Below, one piece after another: positions 9,068-19,000 of a DNA stretch of 64,000 nt. The notes beneath the pieces were generated by a model. The model was not told the origin of the DNA. It ran no database searches and saw only the letters and a program-made list of their open reading frames with translations. The position numbers and the translations under genes were made by a program. This DNA comes from SAR324 cluster bacterium (GTDB lineage Bacteria; SAR324; NAC60-12): contig JANQJU010000064.1 of NCBI GenBank assembly GCA_028281495.1, forward strand, positions 434,001-498,000, in the 5' to 3' direction. Numbering within the stretch: the first letter of the stretch is position 1; each line of letters opens with the position of its first letter.

Positions 9068-9778
9068 GTGAGAGACACCACGGTCATCATACCAGCCGCT
9101 GGACGTGGGACGCGCATGGCAGCTGTTTGCAACAAGCTATTGTTATCGTTGGGGAATGAGCCGATCCTCAGCCACACCTTACGATTGTTTCAACAACATC
9201 CGCGCATCGCTCATATTTTTTTGGTGGTTGCTGATCAAGATCGGAGTTTCCTCGAAACCCATATGAATTTGAGCGAACCCATCCGGTTGATAACCGGGGG
9301 GGCAGAACGACAAGATTCCGTATTTAACGCTTTGCAGGCACTTCAGGAACATCCCCCGGCACCGAAATGGGTATTGGTTCACGATGGAGCGCGTCCGTTG
9401 TGTCCAACAGGGGTGGTTGATCGGGTGCTGGATCAATGTGAAAAAACAGGAGCGGCGATTCCTGTGATGCCACTCACCGATACCATCCGTCAGATCACAC
9501 CACAATCCACCACGGTGTTGGATCGCTCTCAACTGTTTGCCACCCAAACTCCTCAAGGCTTTGACACAGATTTACTGAGCCGTGCTTATCAAATGGCATA
9601 CAAACATGGCTGGAAGACTACGGACGATGCTTCCGTTGTAGAACGGTATGGTCATTCGGTGGCTACCATTGAAGGGGCTTCTGAAAATCTGAAAATCACG
9701 ACACCGATTGATTTGGAATTGGCAAAATGGCATTTGCAACAGAAGGCCTCTTCTCAAAACTTCTCCGAATCTTCATGA
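9068..9778 (+). CDS. ispD: 2-C-methyl-D-erythritol 4-phosphate cytidylyltransferase
   Basis: IspD transfers CMP from CTP to MEP, the third step of the non-mevalonate isoprenoid pathway, in the cytoplasm. The 236-residue length is typical. Motifs are AAGRGTRM (10-17) for CTP binding with the downstream Lys23, GGAERQDSV (about 77-85), VHDGARP (about 104-110), TPQGF near 161, and TDDAS. The start is a GTG at 9068 after an AGAAAGGG stretch. The usual partner ispF is not adjacent. The MEP pathway is therefore expected in this organism. Confidence 0.95.
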   Translation: MRDTTVIIPAAGRGTRMAAVCNKLLLSLGNEPILSHTLRLFQQHPRIAHIFLVVADQDRSFLETHMNLSEPIRLITGGAERQDSVFNALQALQEHPPAPKWVLVHDGARPLCPTGVVDRVLDQCEKTGAAIPVMPLTDTIRQITPQSTTVLDRSQLFATQTPQGFDTDLLSRAYQMAYKHGWKTTDDASVVERYGHSVATIEGASENLKITTPIDLELAKWHLQQKASSQNFSESS

Positions 9779-10015
9779 AACTCAAATAATGAAGGGGCAC
9801 CCTCGCATAGAATAAAATTTCACCAACTTTTGAATCCAAATTTGGTATGTTCCAACTGCAAGACAAACGCTTTATTTAACGAACATCTTGCATTTGACCA
9901 CTTTAACGGAACATCTCCTTGGATAAACTTTTAATTTTGTTAGCGACCTGAGACTATTTTTCAACTCTGACACCAGACTTGGCATGTTTCTAACTGTAAT
10001 CATCAAAGGTTCTGA

Positions 10016-12745
10016 ATGAAAACAACTTGGCAACACCGACTATTAGGCTTTTTCTGCATTTTGTTCGTCGCGGCAGGGGCACTCCACGCTCAAGAACCCG
10101 TTCCAGAAGATCAAAACGGCAAAATCAATTTACCGCCCAAAATCACCTTGGAACAGTTTATCGAGATCATTTCCCGCGATACCAACACGATGTTTGTATA
10201 TAAGAAGCAGGATTTGCGCGGTGAACTTTCCATCACCTCTCCACCCAATTTTGAGGTCAGTCCTGAAGACATATTCATCATTTTTGAAAAACTGCTCAAC
10301 GTGCAAGGGTTGACCATGGTGCGTTCCAACGGCAGCAATGTTGTGGAGATCGTATTGGGACGTGATGCCCGTTTCCATAAACTGCCGTTGCAGTTCCAGG
10401 AAGCCTTTGAAAATGCACCTTCTACGGATTTCGTGTTGCGATTTGTGCCCATGAAACATGCAGATCTCAACCGGATCAAAACTGCGGTCACCCCATTCTC
10501 GAAGTCGGCTACAATCCTGAATTACGACCCCATGCGAATGTTGATGGTGATCGATACGCAAAGCAACGTTGATCGCTTGGTCGAAATCATGGAAGCCTTG
10601 GACGTCCCGGAACCGGAAGGACTACGGCAAGAAATCACGTTTTACAAGATGAAGAACACGGTCGCTGCCGAAACTCAGCAATCCTTATCAGCGATTTATG
10701 CGAACATTGTACGTAATGGACGGAAAGAAGATGTGAAGTTCTTTGTTGAAAGTCGTTTGAACACCTTGGTCATCATCGCCAATACGCACGCGACTGCTGA
10801 GCTGAAGGAACTGCTCCAAATGATCGATGTGCCTAGTCCGTCTGGGGCAGAGCTGACCATTCACGAACTTCGTTTTGCAGCGGCCAATAACCTCGCACCA
10901 TTGTTGGGACAAATCTTTGCGCAACCCAATGCCAACGTCCAGGTCCAAAAGAACAAGAACCCCAAGGGCAACGCGGGCAGTGCCGCTACCACGCCTCCCG
11001 CAAAAATAATGGCGTTTGACAACTTGAATGCGCTCATCATCATCGCCGATCCAGCCACTACCGGAGACATATTAGCACTGGTGAAAGAACTCGATGTGGA
11101 ACGAGGGGATGTGCAATTGGAACTGCATCGATTGAAGTTTGCGTCTGCAAAAACAATGGCTCCTCTGCTGTCCAACATCTTTGCCGATCAGATTGTGGCA
11201 GGAAAAGGTCAAGGACAAACAGCGACCAAAAGCCGAGTCAAAATCATTGCCGAACCGCGACTCAACGCCTTGATTATCATTGCGGATGCATTTGCTGTCC
11301 AGCGTATCTTAAGCTTAGTGAACGAACTGGATGTGCAAGAAGGGGATGCTGAATTTTCTGTCGTAGAATTGAAGTTTGCGCCTGCCCAGAAGGTGGCCAC
11401 GTTGCTCAACACTATCTTCAGCAAGCCTGGAGTGGCAGAAAAAGGGAAAGAATCCACCGGCACACAAGATTTTCTCATCACCCCCGATCCTCGGCTCAAT
11501 TCGATTATATTGTTTGCAAACCCGGTTCAAACCAAACGAATGACCGACCTGATTCTTCGCTTGGACGTGCCTTCAGAAGAAGAGGAAAGCAATTTCAAGC
11601 TATACAAATTGCAGCATGCGGTGGCTGTGGATATGGCTAAACTGCTCAAAGAAGTTACCGGCGATATCGTAGAAGTGGCCAAAAGTGAGAGCACCGCAGA
11701 CGGCAAAGAGAAAAAGCCAGCTAACCCGGAGGATTCGCAAAACCCCGGGAAAATATCTATGAGCGCTGACGAAGCGACCAATTCGTTGTTGGTGTTTGGT
11801 CCCAGCGGCATCTTTCCCACCTTGGATCGTATCATTGCCCAATTGGATGTGCGTCGAGTTCAGGTGTTCATCGAAGCCCTGATCATGGAAGTGACCTTGA
11901 CCAAAAGTTTGGAATTTGGCGTGGATTGGAATGTGGCGGGCCCGAATTCGAATGGCGACTCTTTGTTCAGCACAGGGTTCCCCAACAGTGCACCGTTGAC
12001 GATAGAAACCGCTGCTGAAAAATCAGCAGGACACAATATTGGCATTGTGGGGGGGGGATCCATCCAATTCCAAGATCAGACATTTCTAAGTTTTGGAGCG
12101 TTTTTACGTGCGTCCCAACAAGATTCAGAAATCAACATATTGGCCACTCCGCAGCTCTTGATGTTGAACAATCAAGAAGCTTCGATCAACGTTTCGCGTG
12201 TGATTCCCGTAGCCACCAATTCCAGTGTGGATGCTAACGGACGGGTCACCGATCAAATCGAGTTTAGAGATGTGGGGGTGATTGTGACCATCCGTCCCCA
12301 AGTCAGTGGAGACGACAGCATCCGGCTAGAAATTCAACAAACTTCCAGTGATGTTTCGGAGGTAGCAGTTGGAAACTCCAATGCCGTGACCACGTTCAAG
12401 CGGGAGCTCAAAACCACGGTCATCAGTGCCGACAATGCGATTGTTGTTTTAGGCGGATTGCTCAACGAACAAACGAATTCAACAGAAAATAAAATTCCTG
12501 GTCTGGGCGATATTCCTTTACTGGGTTCTCTGTTTCGTGATCAAAGCGATGGTCTCAATAAGACCAACCTTCTCATGTTCATTCGCCCGATCATTGTGCG
12601 TTCCCAGGCGGACCTGATCCGAGTGACGGATCAAGCCAAAACCCGTTATAAGCGCGTTAACGAAAGCAAAAAAGCGTTCCGTCAAATGCTAGATGAATTG
12701 CAACGCTCCGGTGCCGATGGTGATGGCCCCAATGAAGACAACTGA
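10016..12745 (+). CDS. gspD: Type II secretion-type secretin with extra N1-like repeats
   Basis: Secretins form the outer-membrane ring through which folded proteins leave the periplasm. A signal peptide (ending at LHAQE) is followed by an N0 domain (about 40-110), then six successive N1-like modules starting near residues 141, 208, 280, 365, 445 and 525, each ending in a pattern like LDV. The secretin domain runs from about 614 to 860 and contains the GLGDIPLLGSLF signature near 828. GspD proteins usually have three N1-like modules (N1-N3) and 650-750 residues; this one has 909. No other gsp gene is adjacent, so system membership is inferred. Low-complexity linkers interrupt modules 3 and 6. 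Confidence 0.9.
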   Translation: MKTTWQHRLLGFFCILFVAAGALHAQEPVPEDQNGKINLPPKITLEQFIEIISRDTNTMFVYKKQDLRGELSITSPPNFEVSPEDIFIIFEKLLNVQGLTMVRSNGSNVVEIVLGRDARFHKLPLQFQEAFENAPSTDFVLRFVPMKHADLNRIKTAVTPFSKSATILNYDPMRMLMVIDTQSNVDRLVEIMEALDVPEPEGLRQEITFYKMKNTVAAETQQSLSAIYANIVRNGRKEDVKFFVESRLNTLVIIANTHATAELKELLQMIDVPSPSGAELTIHELRFAAANNLAPLLGQIFAQPNANVQVQKNKNPKGNAGSAATTPPAKIMAFDNLNALIIIADPATTGDILALVKELDVERGDVQLELHRLKFASAKTMAPLLSNIFADQIVAGKGQGQTATKSRVKIIAEPRLNALIIIADAFAVQRILSLVNELDVQEGDAEFSVVELKFAPAQKVATLLNTIFSKPGVAEKGKESTGTQDFLITPDPRLNSIILFANPVQTKRMTDLILRLDVPSEEEESNFKLYKLQHAVAVDMAKLLKEVTGDIVEVAKSESTADGKEKKPANPEDSQNPGKISMSADEATNSLLVFGPSGIFPTLDRIIAQLDVRRVQVFIEALIMEVTLTKSLEFGVDWNVAGPNSNGDSLFSTGFPNSAPLTIETAAEKSAGHNIGIVGGGSIQFQDQTFLSFGAFLRASQQDSEINILATPQLLMLNNQEASINVSRVIPVATNSSVDANGRVTDQIEFRDVGVIVTIRPQVSGDDSIRLEIQQTSSDVSEVAVGNSNAVTTFKRELKTTVISADNAIVVLGGLLNEQTNSTENKIPGLGDIPLLGSLFRDQSDGLNKTNLLMFIRPIIVRSQADLIRVTDQAKTRYKRVNESKKAFRQMLDELQRSGADGDGPNEDN

Positions 12746-12754
12746 GACAGCGAG

Positions 12755-12777
12755 GGATGTTCAGGGAAAGAACATCC
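12755..12777 (+). terminator. Hairpin between gspD and scpA
   Basis: GGATGTTC (12755-12762) and GAACATCC (12770-12777) form an 8-bp perfect stem with a 7-base loop, followed by TTGTTTC. It sits in the 49-bp gap after gspD. The weak U-tract suggests partial termination or mRNA end protection. Confidence 0.5.
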
Positions 12778-12794
12778 TTGTTTCAAAGGATTGA

Positions 12795-13631
12795 ATGATG
12801 GATTCCAAGACTGCCGAATGGGAAATTCCCATATTTCCCGACCCGAACAATCCTCTAAAAATCAAAATTCCAATTTTTGAAGGTCCGTTGGATCTGTTGT
12901 TGCATCTCATTCGAAAAAAGGAATTGGATATCTATAAAGTCCGGCTTTCGGAACTCACCGCGTCTTACCTCGACTATCTCGACTACATGAAGGCGATCAA
13001 CTTGGAAGTGGCGGGTGAGTTTTTGGAAATGGCGGCCACCTTGATCTGGATCAAATCCAAACACCTGCTACCCAAACCTCCTGTGGAGGAGGAAGAAATT
13101 GAAGAAGATCCAGAGGAACGTTTGCGTCAGCAGCTCATCGAATACCAACGCTACAAACACGCTGCCTTTTTATTGGGATCCCGTGATGTTTTAGGACGCG
13201 ATGTTTTTTCTCGCCCTGAAACTGACGAGGTCTCGGTCGCACGAGCCGAAGTGGGGGAAGAGATCTTTGAAGAAGTTTCGCTATATGCTTTAATGGAGTC
13301 CTTCCGTAATATCATGTCCCGTCCGCGTGTGACCACGCATGTGGTGGAAGTGGAACAGTATCGTATTGAAGACCGAATTGAGGAATTGATTCAATGGTTT
13401 ACGGTTCAACCTCAATCCGAATTCGAAAAACTATTTGAACGCGATCACTCTCGCGCCCTCGTGATTATTACCTTTATGGCCACATTAGAGATGGTGAAAT
13501 TCAAGTTGATTCGGGTGGTTCAAGAACATTTGTTTGGTCCCATCCTATGTTTGGTACGTGATGAATTTCACGACAATGTGAAGCGTTGGTACGAACAGAA
13601 CCAACCGGAGAGCGAACGTCATATTGCGTAA
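12795..13631 (+). CDS. scpA: Segregation and condensation protein A
   Basis: ScpA is the kleisin subunit that bridges SMC head domains in the bacterial condensin complex and helps separate chromosomes. The family signature FEGPLDLLLHLIRKKELDI lies at residues about 28-46, followed by YLDYL, and IWIKSKHLLP near 85, typical of ScpA. The C-terminal winged helix that contacts SMC (FMATLEMVK and LIRVVQ) is present. Length 278 is normal. The partner scpB does not follow; an Apd1-like protein gene does, only 8 bp away. ATG codons at 12795 and 12798 are both possible starts. Confidence 0.93.
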   Translation: MMDSKTAEWEIPIFPDPNNPLKIKIPIFEGPLDLLLHLIRKKELDIYKVRLSELTASYLDYLDYMKAINLEVAGEFLEMAATLIWIKSKHLLPKPPVEEEEIEEDPEERLRQQLIEYQRYKHAAFLLGSRDVLGRDVFSRPETDEVSVARAEVGEEIFEEVSLYALMESFRNIMSRPRVTTHVVEVEQYRIEDRIEELIQWFTVQPQSEFEKLFERDHSRALVIITFMATLEMVKFKLIRVVQEHLFGPILCLVRDEFHDNVKRWYEQNQPESERHIA

Positions 13632-13639
13632 GGAAACTT

Positions 13640-14581
13640 ATGAGCCTCAGTGAAATGAAGAACGAATTTTGTCGCGAAGTCACCTTAAAACTGAACGAAC
13701 CTTTAGCAGGTAGCGCACCGTACACTTTGTATTACATTTATGTCAGTTGGCCTAAAAAACTGTGGGGATCCCGTGCGATGGATTCCGAGAGTTTGCCGCC
13801 TTCGATTCCAGAATGGCTGGCCCATCAAAATGCAACGCGGGGAAAAACCATCTTGAGGCTGGCCAGTCGACCGGAGTGCACTACCAACAAAACCAACATT
13901 TTTATCTATCCTGGCGGACACCACTATGCTCATGTGCCTCCCCATAAAGTGGCTGCGGTTTTAGAAGATCATTTTTCAGGTTCGCCGAATCCCACATATG
14001 TGCAACCTCCTCGGACCACCCCTCAAATTTTCATCTGCACTCACGGGCGTTATGACAAGTGTTGCGCCAAATTCGGGCAAAATGTATTTCAAAAGTTTCG
14101 TGAAGAGATCGGCCAACGCCGTTTGCCGTTCGATTTATGGGAAAGTTCACATCTCGGAGGGCATCGCTTTTCTTCCACAGGGCTGATTTTTCCTCTATGG
14201 CATATGTATGGTCGTATGACTCCCGATCAAGTGCCGACCATTTTAGATTGTTTGCTCAAATATCAAGTGTATGCGCCTGCGTATCGAGGATGTTTTGAAT
14301 TGGAACCCATTGCACAAACTATAGAAGCCTGTGCTCAACAATATGCCTATGAACAAGGTGGCGCCTATCAAGCAGAATTTTTACAAACCGATTCTCCCAA
14401 CCCCTCGCACGTTCGTGCCCAGGTGCGGCTCAACCCTCGACAAGGAAATCCCGGCGGCACCCATGAATTGACGATTCACCTGGTGGCAAAAACATTCGAC
14501 GGTCCACTCAGTTGTACCGATTTGGAAAATCCTAAAAACCCGCCTCGAACCCGGTGGGTACTTGATAAAATCGAGGTTTGA
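13640..14581 (+). CDS. Sucrase/ferredoxin-like (Apd1/Aim32 family) thioredoxin-fold [2Fe-2S] protein
   Basis: The start at 13640 follows AAGGAAACTT and is preferred to the in-frame ATG at 13586, which lies inside scpA. The 313-residue protein has CTHGRYDKCC, giving Cys133-x8-Cys142, and HLGGHRF, giving His171-x3-His175. This C-x8-C plus H-x3-H arrangement is the cluster ligand pattern known for yeast Apd1, a redox protein with a [2Fe-2S] cluster bound by two Cys and two His. The cellular role of bacterial members is unclear; an electron-transfer function is likely. It lies 8 bp after scpA and may be cotranscribed. Confidence 0.85.
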   Translation: MSLSEMKNEFCREVTLKLNEPLAGSAPYTLYYIYVSWPKKLWGSRAMDSESLPPSIPEWLAHQNATRGKTILRLASRPECTTNKTNIFIYPGGHHYAHVPPHKVAAVLEDHFSGSPNPTYVQPPRTTPQIFICTHGRYDKCCAKFGQNVFQKFREEIGQRRLPFDLWESSHLGGHRFSSTGLIFPLWHMYGRMTPDQVPTILDCLLKYQVYAPAYRGCFELEPIAQTIEACAQQYAYEQGGAYQAEFLQTDSPNPSHVRAQVRLNPRQGNPGGTHELTIHLVAKTFDGPLSCTDLENPKNPPRTRWVLDKIEV

Positions 14582-14632
14582 CCTTGTGAAACACGAACGC
14601 AATGTTGAATTCTCGGTAGAAAGGGGAAATCC

Positions 14633-15949
14633 ATGTCCGACATGAACCAAGATGATATCGACGCGCTATTGGCACAAGCGGATGCTGTTGCTGGAGACGC
14701 TCCCGATTTTTCAGGAGATGCTGGGGAGATGGACCAAAGCAACATCGATGCGTTGTTTGATAGTGCCACTGCCGATCCCGAACCTCCTGCCGCGGGTCCC
14801 GCAGGCGATCTCGATCAAGCCAATATCGATGCGTTGTTTGACAACGCGATGAGTGAACCGGAACCGGCTGCCGCCGACCCCGGAGGGGAATTCGATCAGG
14901 CCAACATCGACGCTTTGTTCGACAGCGCAAGCAGCTTTCCCGACCCCGATCCCACACCAACTCCAAGCGCTCCAACAGGTGAGTTGGATCAAGGCAATAT
15001 CGATGCGTTGTTCGACACGGCCAGTAGCGATCCCAGTGCCCCCTTAGATCAAGATAATATCGATGCCCTGTTTAGCAATGCAGGTGGAGCCTCAGACCCC
15101 ATGGATCAAGGCAATATTGACGCTTTGCTCGAAAGTGCCGGAGGCGGTGCGACCGAGCCGATGGATCAAGGCAACATCGATGCTTTGCTCGAAAGTGCCG
15201 GAGGGGGGGCGACCGAACCGATGGATCAGGGCAATATCGATGCATTGCTTGAAAGTGCGGGAGGCGGAGACGATAGCGGACCTTTAGATCAAGGCAACAT
15301 TGATGCATTATTTGAAAGTGCTGGAGGCAGTGCCAGCGGTCCTCTAGATCAAGGCAATATCGATGCCCTGTTTGACAACGCTGGGGGTGGGGGCGGTACT
15401 TCTCTGGAACAAAACAACATTGATTCCTTGTTTGAGGGAGCACAAGATGCTTCTGCGGATGAAATGTCGGCATTGTTGGCAGAAATCCAAAATGATCCTT
15501 CCTTGGGGCAAACGGATGAAGAGGTCAACATCAACGAACTCCTCACCGAAATTCAAACCGATACAGCCCTTTCGAGTGGCGGGGGAGTGAATCAGTCCGA
15601 TATCAGTTCACTGATTGAAACCTCGGTGGCGGATGCCGGAGCGGTCCCTGTTGAAGCGGAAGAAGAGGAGGGAGTCAACGTGGACTTCTTGCTCGATATG
15701 AAGCTCACGCTCACGTTTGAGGTGGGCCGAGCCAAAATGAAGATTGGCGATCTCTTGTCCTTAGGTCAAGGTTCTGTAATTGAGTTGCACCGTCTCGTTG
15801 GAGAAGATCTCGATCTGTTTGTGAGTGGTCGTTTGATTGCCAAGGGCGAGGTCGTGGTGGTCAATGAGAAGTTTGGCGTCCGTGTTTTAGACATCGTCTC
15901 TCCGGAAGAGCGTGTGAAACAAATGGCAGGTATGGATAAGTTGGTGTAA
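14633..15949 (+). CDS. fliN: FliN-type flagellar switch protein with an array of FliM-like CheY-binding motifs
   Basis: The last ~90 of 438 residues form a SpoA/FliN domain (VNVDFLLDMKLTLTFEVGR, then VVVVNEKFGVRVLDI), which builds the flagellar C-ring. Ahead of it, residues about 4-330 carry twelve clear copies of a motif D-Q-x-N-I-D-A-L-F/L and one divergent copy (NQSDISSLI). The first copy, NQDDIDALL, closely resembles the N-terminal peptide of FliM (SQxEIDALL) that binds phosphorylated CheY. Spacers are rich in Gly, Ala, Ser and Pro and look flexible. FliN proteins are usually 100-150 residues. No other flagellar gene is adjacent. The SpoA assignment is secure; multivalent CheY binding is inference. 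Confidence 0.85.
   Translation: MSDMNQDDIDALLAQADAVAGDAPDFSGDAGEMDQSNIDALFDSATADPEPPAAGPAGDLDQANIDALFDNAMSEPEPAAADPGGEFDQANIDALFDSASSFPDPDPTPTPSAPTGELDQGNIDALFDTASSDPSAPLDQDNIDALFSNAGGASDPMDQGNIDALLESAGGGATEPMDQGNIDALLESAGGGATEPMDQGNIDALLESAGGGDDSGPLDQGNIDALFESAGGSASGPLDQGNIDALFDNAGGGGGTSLEQNNIDSLFEGAQDASADEMSALLAEIQNDPSLGQTDEEVNINELLTEIQTDTALSSGGGVNQSDISSLIETSVADAGAVPVEAEEEEGVNVDFLLDMKLTLTFEVGRAKMKIGDLLSLGQGSVIELHRLVGEDLDLFVSGRLIAKGEVVVVNEKFGVRVLDIVSPEERVKQMAGMDKLV
15101..15280 (+). repeat. Three 60-bp tandem repeats within fliN
   Basis: Near-identical units start at 15101, 15161 and 15221, each encoding MDQGNIDALLESAGGG and a short tail. The next copy begins 63 bases later and is more diverged. 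High nucleotide identity suggests recent expansion by slippage or unequal recombination and potential copy-number variation between strains. Confidence 0.85.
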
Positions 15950-16002
15950 CGAATGTCCATCGCCTGTGTAAAACGTCCTTTCGAAAACAGCACACCGCCC
16001 AA

Positions 16003-19000
16003 ATGACCGCAGAAAAATTGTTACAACATACGGTTTGGCTGGAACCCACCTTGTTGGCTTGCCTACTCCTTGCCTTAGCAGCATTTCTTATCCGAACACA
16101 TTATTTCAAGCGCACTGAACTCCACCTATATTCCCCTACCACCCCCTTTCAACGCCTCGAACAATCGATCACGTCTCGTCAAGAGATTGTTTTTTTAAGC
16201 GGAATTTTGGCCTTTGCCATCCTGCTGAGAACCATTGGATGGAATCAGGCTTGGAATTCACCGCATTGGTTTTCTCAGGCAATGCCTTTGGTGGTTGCTG
16301 ACCTCTGGGAAGGCAGCACTTTTGGAGAGTATTGGGTTTCGTTATTAACACGCTACGCATTCAGTGTGCCGTATCAATCGGCCGTGATGCTGCCGGTGGC
16401 TGCCTTGTTTCAGAAGGTTTTAGGACCTTCGATTCACTTGCCGGTTTTGGTGGGGGCATTTTGGAGCGTTTTAGGAATCGTGGCCGCTTGGGGTTTAGGA
16501 CGACTCACCCATTCCAAAACCTTTGGATTACTCTTTGCCGCAGCGATTACGGTGACCCCTTTGAATTTGGTCTGGTCGCGTACCGGAGGTATTGTGATCG
16601 GCGGGCCAACCCATGTGTTGTTGGTCTTATGGGTGAGCTATGCAGCCGGGTTTTATCGTTCCAAAAAACTGGCCGTCCTCAGTGGCATTTTGATTTGGCT
16701 TACAGCGTATCAGTACATGGCTGCTCGTGTGGCGTTTCCTTTGGGGTTTCTGGCTTTGCTTGCAGGGTGGCTGCGGTCACGAACCGAATTTCGCCAAGGT
16801 TGCCAAATGCTCTTAGTAGTTTTGGGAACTTTGGGAGCCATTTACATTCTATCGGGAACACCAGAGATCCGCTCTGTCGTGTACCCCAGCTATGGCGGTT
16901 ACACCGGCAATCGGGGTGAGAAAACATTGGTAGAGCTGTTTGAAAAGAATTGGCCCCCTATCTCGATACAGTTTGAGAGGTCTGTGGATAACTATTTTTT
17001 TCGAGATCGTGCAGTGCTCTGGGATTCGGACGATCCACTTCAATGGGGCATGCGCTATGGAGGACTCACGCTGGCTCCTTTTGTGGCTTTGGGAGCCATT
17101 GGTGTCTTTGTGTGTGGGTTTCGTTGGAAACGCCGATTTTTATGGTTTTTCCTAGCAGCGGCAGGATTTGCCTTGCCCTGCCTGAGCATCGCCACGGCTC
17201 GACGTTTCATTATTTTTGACGTTGCTTGGTGCGCTTTGGTGGCATTTGGTGTCGTGTTTGTGCTCGGTCGACGAAGTTTTGGAATCATCGATCTCTCGTG
17301 GATCAAAGGGGGATTGGCTGTCTTGACAGTAGGGATAGGCCTCTGGTCATTTGCTTCGATAGTGTTGCTCAATGCCACATTGACTGAAGGCGTGCAACAA
17401 CCGATTCCCTATGGCGAAGCTGGTTTTGCCGATGGAATCACCTGTCTCCGTTGCTTGAAAGCGGGGTATGCGTGGCAAAAAAATATCAGCCATGACGAGT
17501 TTATCGTGTTGTTCGATTCTGACCTGGAACGAGAAAACCGCACTGCTCCGGGGGGATTGCCTCTCTACGGAAAGCTCGCCGCACTGGCGGCTGGAAAACC
17601 ACATCACTTTTTATCCTTTTACGCGGTGATGAAAAATTATGACTCCGACCCTCCGAATATAGGCCATTTATACGATATAAATGCCAACAAGTTTTCCCCT
17701 TATCTGTCCCGCCGCATCGAACAAGCCCGGCCTAAAATGATTCGATGGCATTTTGAGTTCCCTACGCAATGGGAACGTTGGTTGATCAGTCAACTTCAAT
17801 TGGCTGGAGGAGAAGTGCAGTTCTTTTCCACGGCACTCAGTCCCAATCCTGGAGTTCAGGTTCTCACCCGTTGGGAAAATCGTCGTGAGGTGTTTGCCGT
17901 TTTTGAAAAACTAGAGCAAGATCCATTGCTTCCAGCTGGTTCACAATGCGTCTATAGCACCCAAAAAACACCACTCCATCAAAGATTTACGTTAGCTTTG
18001 ACCGGTACCCCGCCTGCTGTTCCGAGCCAAACCCCCGATTGGGTTTTAGGAAGCTGGGGTGAGGCCTTTTATCAAGGCAAAGTCTTTGATAAAGGAAAGT
18101 TAGCGGATATCGAATTGGTCTTGTCGCCTACCGATTCCTCGCTGGGGTTGTATTTGCTCCGACGACGAGATTGGCACGAAGCAAAAACCGATGCGCTACC
18201 GGCGATGATCGGTTTGGATTGTGGGGTGAATTGGGAGGGCCATTGGTGGGTTGTGAATGCGTTGTCGGGGACGATCACTACGACACATCCTCAAGGAAAC
18301 TGGTTGCCACAAAAAGGGTGGGTCGGTGCTGCCTTGGACCAACAAGGTAATTTGTTTTTAGCTTCTGCACGTCAAGCTTTGTATCACTTTGATATGAAGC
18401 AACGAAAACTCATCTCTCAGTTTCCGGCGAGAGTCCCCCCTTCCAATCGTGTGTTTGCTGGAGAATGCACTCCGGTTTTAATGGGAAACGACTGGGTCGC
18501 CACGGCTGATCCCAATTCCGGGCAGATGAATATGTATGGCCTCGAAGGCTCACCCATCGCCTATCCCAATTTCAAGCGACTGGCTGGACTGGGTGACATT
18601 GATGTGTTTGGAATCGGTAATGCGGGCAATTATCTGGGGATTGGTTTGGGAGAAAGCGCGCTTTCGGTGAAAATGGAGATTCGTGAGAACTGTCTAGGAC
18701 CGCAAATGGTTCACCTTTCGATGATCGATCAACCTCGCAAAAAAGGCACGATTTGGAATGATTTTTCCAATATGATCCTGACCTCCGAGGGAATCTACAT
18801 CGATATGGGAGGGGTGAACCACCTGCCTTTTTTAGAACTGAGCTTGGATAATAATGACGAGTATACCCTTCGTTACTTCAAAGAAGGGGAGGCTCTAGCG
18901 GAGCAAACCATTCCAGGGATGCGACCGCCTCGTTCTGGGTTGAGGGTTTATCGCCTGAGTGTTCCAGAAGCGGTGACGATCCAGGGGTTTGATACATTAC

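Noticed and set aside
9842..9999. Two similar words TTGG(T/C)ATGTT..AACTG(C/T)AA upstream of gspD, considered as sigma-54 promoters
   Set aside because: The GG-to-GC spacing is 14 instead of 12 and the second copy lacks the GC, so the sigma-54 consensus is not met.
14711..15473. Long open frames on both strands inside the fliN repeat region
   Set aside because: They are by-products of the repetitive, codon-biased DNA; the SpoA domain fixes the true frame.
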